A stretch of 9,909 nt of DNA from an uncultured Sulfurimonas sp. (lineage in GTDB: Bacteria > Campylobacterota > Campylobacteria > Campylobacterales > Sulfurimonadaceae). Both the position numbers and the translations under genes were made by a program. The DNA lies in contig CALDOC010000275.1 of the NCBI GenBank assembly GCA_937914675.1, positions 1-9,909 on the forward strand, written 5' to 3'. Shown piece by piece: positions 7,238 through 9,909 of this stretch. The notes under the pieces are model-generated. The model saw only the letters and a program-made list of their open reading frames with translations. It was not told the DNA's origin and searched no databases. Each line of letters starts with the position of its first letter. Position 1 is the first letter of the stretch.

Positions 7238-7243
7238 ATTATA
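7238..7243 (-). promoter_or_regulatory. Probable -10 box of purL promoter
   Basis: A perfect TATAAT on the - strand sits in the 72-bp gap after the GreB-like gene. It shares the 11-bp string GATATAATCCC with the cbpA promoter. No convincing -35 is seen at 16-18 bp. Transcription would start near 7231, leaving a leader under 40 nt, too short for a riboswitch. Confidence 0.5.
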
Positions 7244-7266
7244 TCTAAATGTGAGTAAAAGTAATT

Positions 7267-7794
7267 TTAATGAAAAGAAAAATCACTTTTGACGCGAATG
7301 TTTTTTTTGAGTGAAAAAATATTTATATACTCTATTTTCTCTATTTCATACTCTTTGGAGGTTTTGGGAAGTTTTACTTTAAACTCCTCGCCTACCATTT
7401 TTCCCATCATGGCTTTCGCCAATGGCGAATGAACGCTAATCAATCCATTCTCAGGTTCACTCTCTAACACTCCGCATAGGGTGAAAGTTTCCTCTTCGTC
7501 CGTTTGTACGTTTATCACGTCGACGGTGCTTCCAAAACCAACTCGTTTGTGTTCATAAAGAGAGGGATCTATTATTTGAGAGTTTTGAATGATCGAGTTT
7601 AGATAATAGAGTCTTTTGTCTATAAAACGAAGTTTTTCTTTTGCCGCATGATAGTCGGCGTTTTCGCTTCTGTCGCCTTGCGCGGCAGCGACCAATTTCT
7701 CGTGCGCGACTTTTGGTTTTTCGACGTTTAGCAGAAATTTAAACTCTTCGACTAAAACGTCATAACCTTCCAAACTCATAGGCTCTTTAAACAC
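7267..7794 (-). CDS. GreA/GreB-family transcript cleavage factor, GreB-like
   Basis: Gre factors enter the RNA polymerase secondary channel and stimulate cleavage of backtracked RNA. The N-terminal coiled coil (about 8-77) carries the tip GDRSENADYHAAKEKLR, with the two acidic tip residues at Asp41 and Glu44. GDRSENADY is closer to GreB than to the usual GDLSENAEY of GreA. The C-terminal FKBP-like domain (about 84-157) includes ISVHSPLAKAMMGKMVGEEF. At 175 aa it is longer than the typical 158, with a basic then aromatic tail after the domain (KKNIRVKSDFSFH). The start is GTG at 7792-7794, overlapping the upstream stop by one base (TAGTG). An ATG five codons later (7777-7779) is possible but its ribosome site is too close. 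It probably coexists with a regular greA elsewhere. Family certain, greB versus greA paralogue less so. Confidence 0.9.
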   Translation of the reverse strand: MFKEPMSLEGYDVLVEEFKFLLNVEKPKVAHEKLVAAAQGDRSENADYHAAKEKLRFIDKRLYYLNSIIQNSQIIDPSLYEHKRVGFGSTVDVINVQTDEEETFTLCGVLESEPENGLISVHSPLAKAMMGKMVGEEFKVKLPKTSKEYEIEKIEYINIFSLKKNIRVKSDFSFH

Positions 7795-8120
7795 TAGTGT
7801 TCAAATCCAATGATGTAATATGTGTCTTTTTTTTCCAATTGAGTAATTTTGACTTTAAATTTGTCGCTAAAATGACTTATTTTTTCATGCGCTTGCGCTG
7901 CGATTTCCGCGCTTGGCGATTCAATTTTTATTTTAAAATAGTCATTTGTGTTTGAAAGGGCTACGTAAGAGTTGTCAATTTTCAGATGATCGTGTAAATC
8001 CATGATATGCTTTTGTATTTTTCCATACCCAATTGTATTGTCTTCAATTTTTTTCAACTGCGACAATAGCGCCTCGTTTGGGGAGTAACCTAATTGTCTC
8101 AACATCGCGTCTCTATGCAT
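7794..8120 (-). CDS. Uncharacterised 108-aa protein coupled to the GreB-like gene
   Basis: I do not recognise this protein. It is short, soluble and charged, with no signal peptide, membrane segment or cysteine. The N-terminal half (about 1-50) looks helical with a HRDAMLRQLGYSPNEALL opening. The C-terminal half alternates beta-like stretches (YFKIKIESPS, FKVKITQLEKK, TYYIIGFEH) around a helix at about 69-85, suggesting a small alpha/beta domain. The gene is real: the ATG at 8118-8120 has AAGGA six bases upstream, and the stop overlaps the GTG of the Gre-family gene by one base, implying translational coupling and perhaps a related role. It faces the HDOD gene across a divergent promoter region. 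Confidence 0.8.
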   Translation of the reverse strand: MHRDAMLRQLGYSPNEALLSQLKKIEDNTIGYGKIQKHIMDLHDHLKIDNSYVALSNTNDYFKIKIESPSAEIAAQAHEKISHFSDKFKVKITQLEKKDTYYIIGFEH

Positions 8121-8149
8121 TTTTCATCCTTTTTTATATTTGTGCAAAA

Positions 8150-8155
8150 ATAATA
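8150..8155 (-). promoter_or_regulatory. Candidate -10 box for the 108-aa protein / Gre operon
   Basis: TATTAT on the - strand lies 29 bp upstream of the ATG at 8120, and no clear -35 is present. The call rests mainly on position, since a leftward promoter must lie in this 121-bp divergent region. Confidence 0.3.
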
Positions 8156-8198
8156 ACAGTTTTTTGTAAATATTCAGTATTTATTTATTTCTTACTAC

Positions 8199-8215
8199 TA
8201 TAATTATGTTATAAA
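8199..8215 (+). promoter_or_regulatory. Candidate promoter of the HDOD-rnr operon
   Basis: TATAAT (8199-8204) and a second -10-like TATAAA (8210-8215) lie 26-43 bp before the HDOD start codon. The upstream stretch 8180-8192 is T-rich, with no consensus -35. Which box is used cannot be decided from sequence. Confidence 0.45.
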
Positions 8216-8241
8216 GTAAAATTTAAAACAAAAGAGACGCA

Positions 8242-9042
8242 ATGACAGAAGAAATACTTAAAAAAATCAAACAGCTTCCCCCACTTCCAGAGTCTGCTAT
8301 GAAAATTGAAGCAGTCTATCAAAATCCAGATAGCAACTTTAACGATATGGTAAAAATATTAGAAAGAGATCCTCTTTTGACTGCGGATATTTTAAAAGCG
8401 GCCAACTCGCCACTATATGGTTTTAGCCGTGAGATCAACGCGATTAGTCAAGCTGTTGGACTTTTTGGAATGGGTACGGTTCGCGGTTTTGCATTGGCTA
8501 GCATTGTTAAAAAAAGTTTTTCTCTTGATTTGTCTCCTTATGGCATAAGCGACGACATGTTCTCAGCTCTTTCAAAAAAACAACACGGTCTCATGACCGC
8601 ATGGTGTCTTAGAAAAGAAAACAAATTATTAGGCGTGCTCTCTCCCGCCGCGTTTTTAGTTGAAATTGGTAAAGTTCTGATTGCTCAACAAATTATAGCT
8701 GATGGAAAACAAGAGGCGTTTCGTGACGCGCTACTTGAATTTGGCGACGTTGAAGCGGCTGAGAGAAAAATAGTTGGCGTTGACACTCCCGAAGTAAGCG
8801 CTACGATTTTTTCTCAATGGAAATTTGAAGACAAACTTGTCGACGTTATCAGAAACTGCCAAAATCCAGAGAAAGCTACAGAAGAAGATCAACGTCCCGC
8901 AAAAATTTTGCGAGTCGTTCGCGTTGCGGTACCAATAAATGGAGTTATTACAGACGCTAGCGTATCAGCGGCTAAAGAGCTTATAACCCAATATGACCTT
9001 GATATGGAAAGTTTTGACAAAGCCATAGAAAACGCAAGATAA
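8242..9042 (+). CDS. HDOD-domain signal transduction protein
   Basis: This 266-aa protein is essentially one HDOD domain (about 3-205). The opening LPPLPESAMKI (12-22) and ILERDPLLTADILKAANSPLYG (39-60) are characteristic, as is the later GLFGMGTVRG (73-82). HDOD proteins look like HD-type phosphohydrolases that have usually lost the catalytic metal ligands. Here the place of the HD dyad reads FLVEIGKVLI (138-147), so a catalytic role is unlikely and a scaffold or signalling role more so. There is no attached receiver, GGDEF or other output domain. The ATG at 8242 has a weak AAGAG upstream. The gene precedes rnr by 7 bp, so the two form an operon; whether HDOD affects RNA decay is speculation. 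The target pathway cannot be told from sequence. Confidence 0.92.
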   Translation: MTEEILKKIKQLPPLPESAMKIEAVYQNPDSNFNDMVKILERDPLLTADILKAANSPLYGFSREINAISQAVGLFGMGTVRGFALASIVKKSFSLDLSPYGISDDMFSALSKKQHGLMTAWCLRKENKLLGVLSPAAFLVEIGKVLIAQQIIADGKQEAFRDALLEFGDVEAAERKIVGVDTPEVSATIFSQWKFEDKLVDVIRNCQNPEKATEEDQRPAKILRVVRVAVPINGVITDASVSAAKELITQYDLDMESFDKAIENAR

Positions 9043-9049
9043 AGTTCAA

Positions 9050-9909
9050 TTGAAATCTCTCCTTATAAGACTCACTCATGGTTTGAGTGAGCTAGACGTA
9101 TCTCCATCGGAAATTGCGCTTGTTCAAAAATGGCTCACTAAAAAATACCTCACAAAAAATGAAAATGTTTACAAATTTAATTCCAAATATAGAGCTGGAA
9201 CTTTAGGTCTTGTTCAAAAAGGAACCGCTTACCTAAACGTAATCGGAGAGAACGTTCGTGATCTTTTCATCGCTGATGGCGATTTAGGCGTAGCAAAAGA
9301 AGGCGACCTGATAATCGCTCAACGACTACTTGGAAAAAGAGGCCCGCCTAGCGCTAAAATAGCCGAAATTGTTGGTCGCGAGCAAAGCTACTCCGTTGCT
9401 TACATTATACTCAACGAGACTCATAAATCTCTAGTGGACATAAGAACCGACTATCCAATAGGAGTGGAACTAACACCAGAAGAGCTTAACTCTTATGAGC
9501 TTGGCGATGTTTTTAAAATAGACAATCAAGAAAATAGCGTTTTAGAAAAACTTGGCAATATCAAAGACCCAAAAGTTGACGAACTTATAGTTTTAGCGAG
9601 GTTTAACAAACATGACGAGTTTGAACCTGAGGTTTTAGAAATCGCCCAATCCTTTAAACCTGTCAACGCGGCTCTCTATCCCAAACGCAAAGACCTAAGA
9701 GCCTTGCCATTTTGCACCATCGACCCCGTAACCGCAAAAGATTACGACGACGCGATTTATTGGGACCATGAAAAGACGACTCTCTACGTGGCGATCGCCG
9801 ACGTTAGCGAATACGTCAAACCATTTGGTGCATTGGACAATGAAGCCATATATAGAAGTTTTTCCATCTATCTTCCTCATCGTTCCATTCCCATGCTACC
9901 TCGTCAACT
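9050..9909 (+). CDS. rnr: Ribonuclease R / RNB-family 3'-5' exoribonuclease, 3'-truncated by window edge
   Basis: The frame is open from 9029 to the end of the window with no in-frame ATG until base 9892. I place the start at TTG 9050-9052, giving MKSLLIRLTHGLSEL, 7 bp after the HDOD stop. No good ribosome site precedes it, so translation may depend on coupling to the upstream gene. The N-terminal region is consistent with a winged helix (about 1-45) and OB-like cold-shock domains, including YKFNSKYRAGTLGLVQKG. The RNB catalytic domain starts near residue 215 with LRALPFCTIDP. The metal-binding aspartates are intact: Asp225, Asp231, Asp233 and Asp234 in IDPVTAKDYDDA. LYVAIADVSEYVKP and SIYLPHRSIPMLP follow. 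The rest of RNB and any S1 domain lie beyond the window. RNase R degrades structured mRNA and rRNA. Family identity is firm. Confidence 0.93.
   Translation, partial: MKSLLIRLTHGLSELDVSPSEIALVQKWLTKKYLTKNENVYKFNSKYRAGTLGLVQKGTAYLNVIGENVRDLFIADGDLGVAKEGDLIIAQRLLGKRGPPSAKIAEIVGREQSYSVAYIILNETHKSLVDIRTDYPIGVELTPEELNSYELGDVFKIDNQENSVLEKLGNIKDPKVDELIVLARFNKHDEFEPEVLEIAQSFKPVNAALYPKRKDLRALPFCTIDPVTAKDYDDAIYWDHEKTTLYVAIADVSEYVKPFGALDNEAIYRSFSIYLPHRSIPMLPRQ
9071..9091 (+). other. Perfect 8-bp hairpin in the 5' coding region of rnr
   Basis: CTCACTCA (9071-9078) and TGAGTGAG (9084-9091) form an 8-bp stem with a 5-nt loop, beginning 19 nt after the TTG start codon. It encodes part of LTHGLSEL. It could hinder translation initiation or early elongation, or be a coding coincidence. 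Confidence 0.35.

Noticed and set aside
8121..8241. AT-rich divergent region as a replication origin
   Set aside because: I found no DnaA boxes (TTATNCACA) and no iterons. The AT richness is explained by two divergent promoters.
9071..9091. The rnr hairpin as a second HspR operator
   Set aside because: Its arms are arranged ACTCA-N-TGAGT, the reverse of HAIR (TTGAGT-N7-ACTCAA), and the spacer is 5 bp, not 7.
1..9909. Mobile elements, CRISPR arrays, toxin-antitoxin or defence genes
   Set aside because: No terminal repeats, transposase, integrase, regularly spaced repeats or recognisable defence proteins were seen. Nearly all of the window is core genes with short gaps.

Overview
The window looks like ordinary chromosomal core sequence from a Campylobacterota (Epsilonproteobacteria) species, most likely a Sulfurimonas-like sulfur or hydrogen oxidiser. 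The support is moderate AT richness, a cbpA-hspR heat-shock pair, a small Shine-Dalgarno-led gene set and the appearance of the protein sequences. The genus is inferred from how the proteins look, not from a search. I see no phage, IS element, CRISPR array, tRNA or rRNA.

Layout. On the + strand, bases 1-1221 hold murA (UDP-GlcNAc enolpyruvyl transferase, first step of peptidoglycan synthesis), with about 13-14 N-terminal residues lost at the window edge. Converging on it from the - strand is a two-gene operon, cbpA then hspR (2488 down to 1238): a class II J-domain co-chaperone and its MerR-family repressor. A consensus sigma-70 promoter with a HAIR-like HspR operator lying over its -35 box precedes cbpA, so the operon appears to be self-repressed and heat inducible. 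Next on the - strand come purH (4174-2639), a membrane-anchored DUF302 protein (4884-4300) and purL (7194-4978). The two purine genes catalyse the FGAM synthase step and the last two steps to IMP. Each seems to have its own promoter, and a perfect 13-bp hairpin terminator separates the DUF302 gene from purH. Further upstream on the same strand is a coupled pair: an uncharacterised 108-aa protein (8120-7794) overlapping a GreB-like transcript cleavage factor (7794-7267).

From 8121 to 8241 an AT-rich divergent promoter region separates these from a + strand operon: an HDOD-domain signalling protein (8242-9042) followed 7 bp later by rnr (RNase R/RNB exoribonuclease). The latter begins at a TTG and runs off the end of the window.

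Most of the content is housekeeping. The points most worth a second look are the HspR operator/promoter, a structured repeat-like segment between purH and the cbpA promoter, the uncharacterised gene coupled to the Gre factor, the DUF302 gene lodged between two purine genes, and an 8-bp hairpin just inside the rnr coding region. I found no convincing new multi-gene system.
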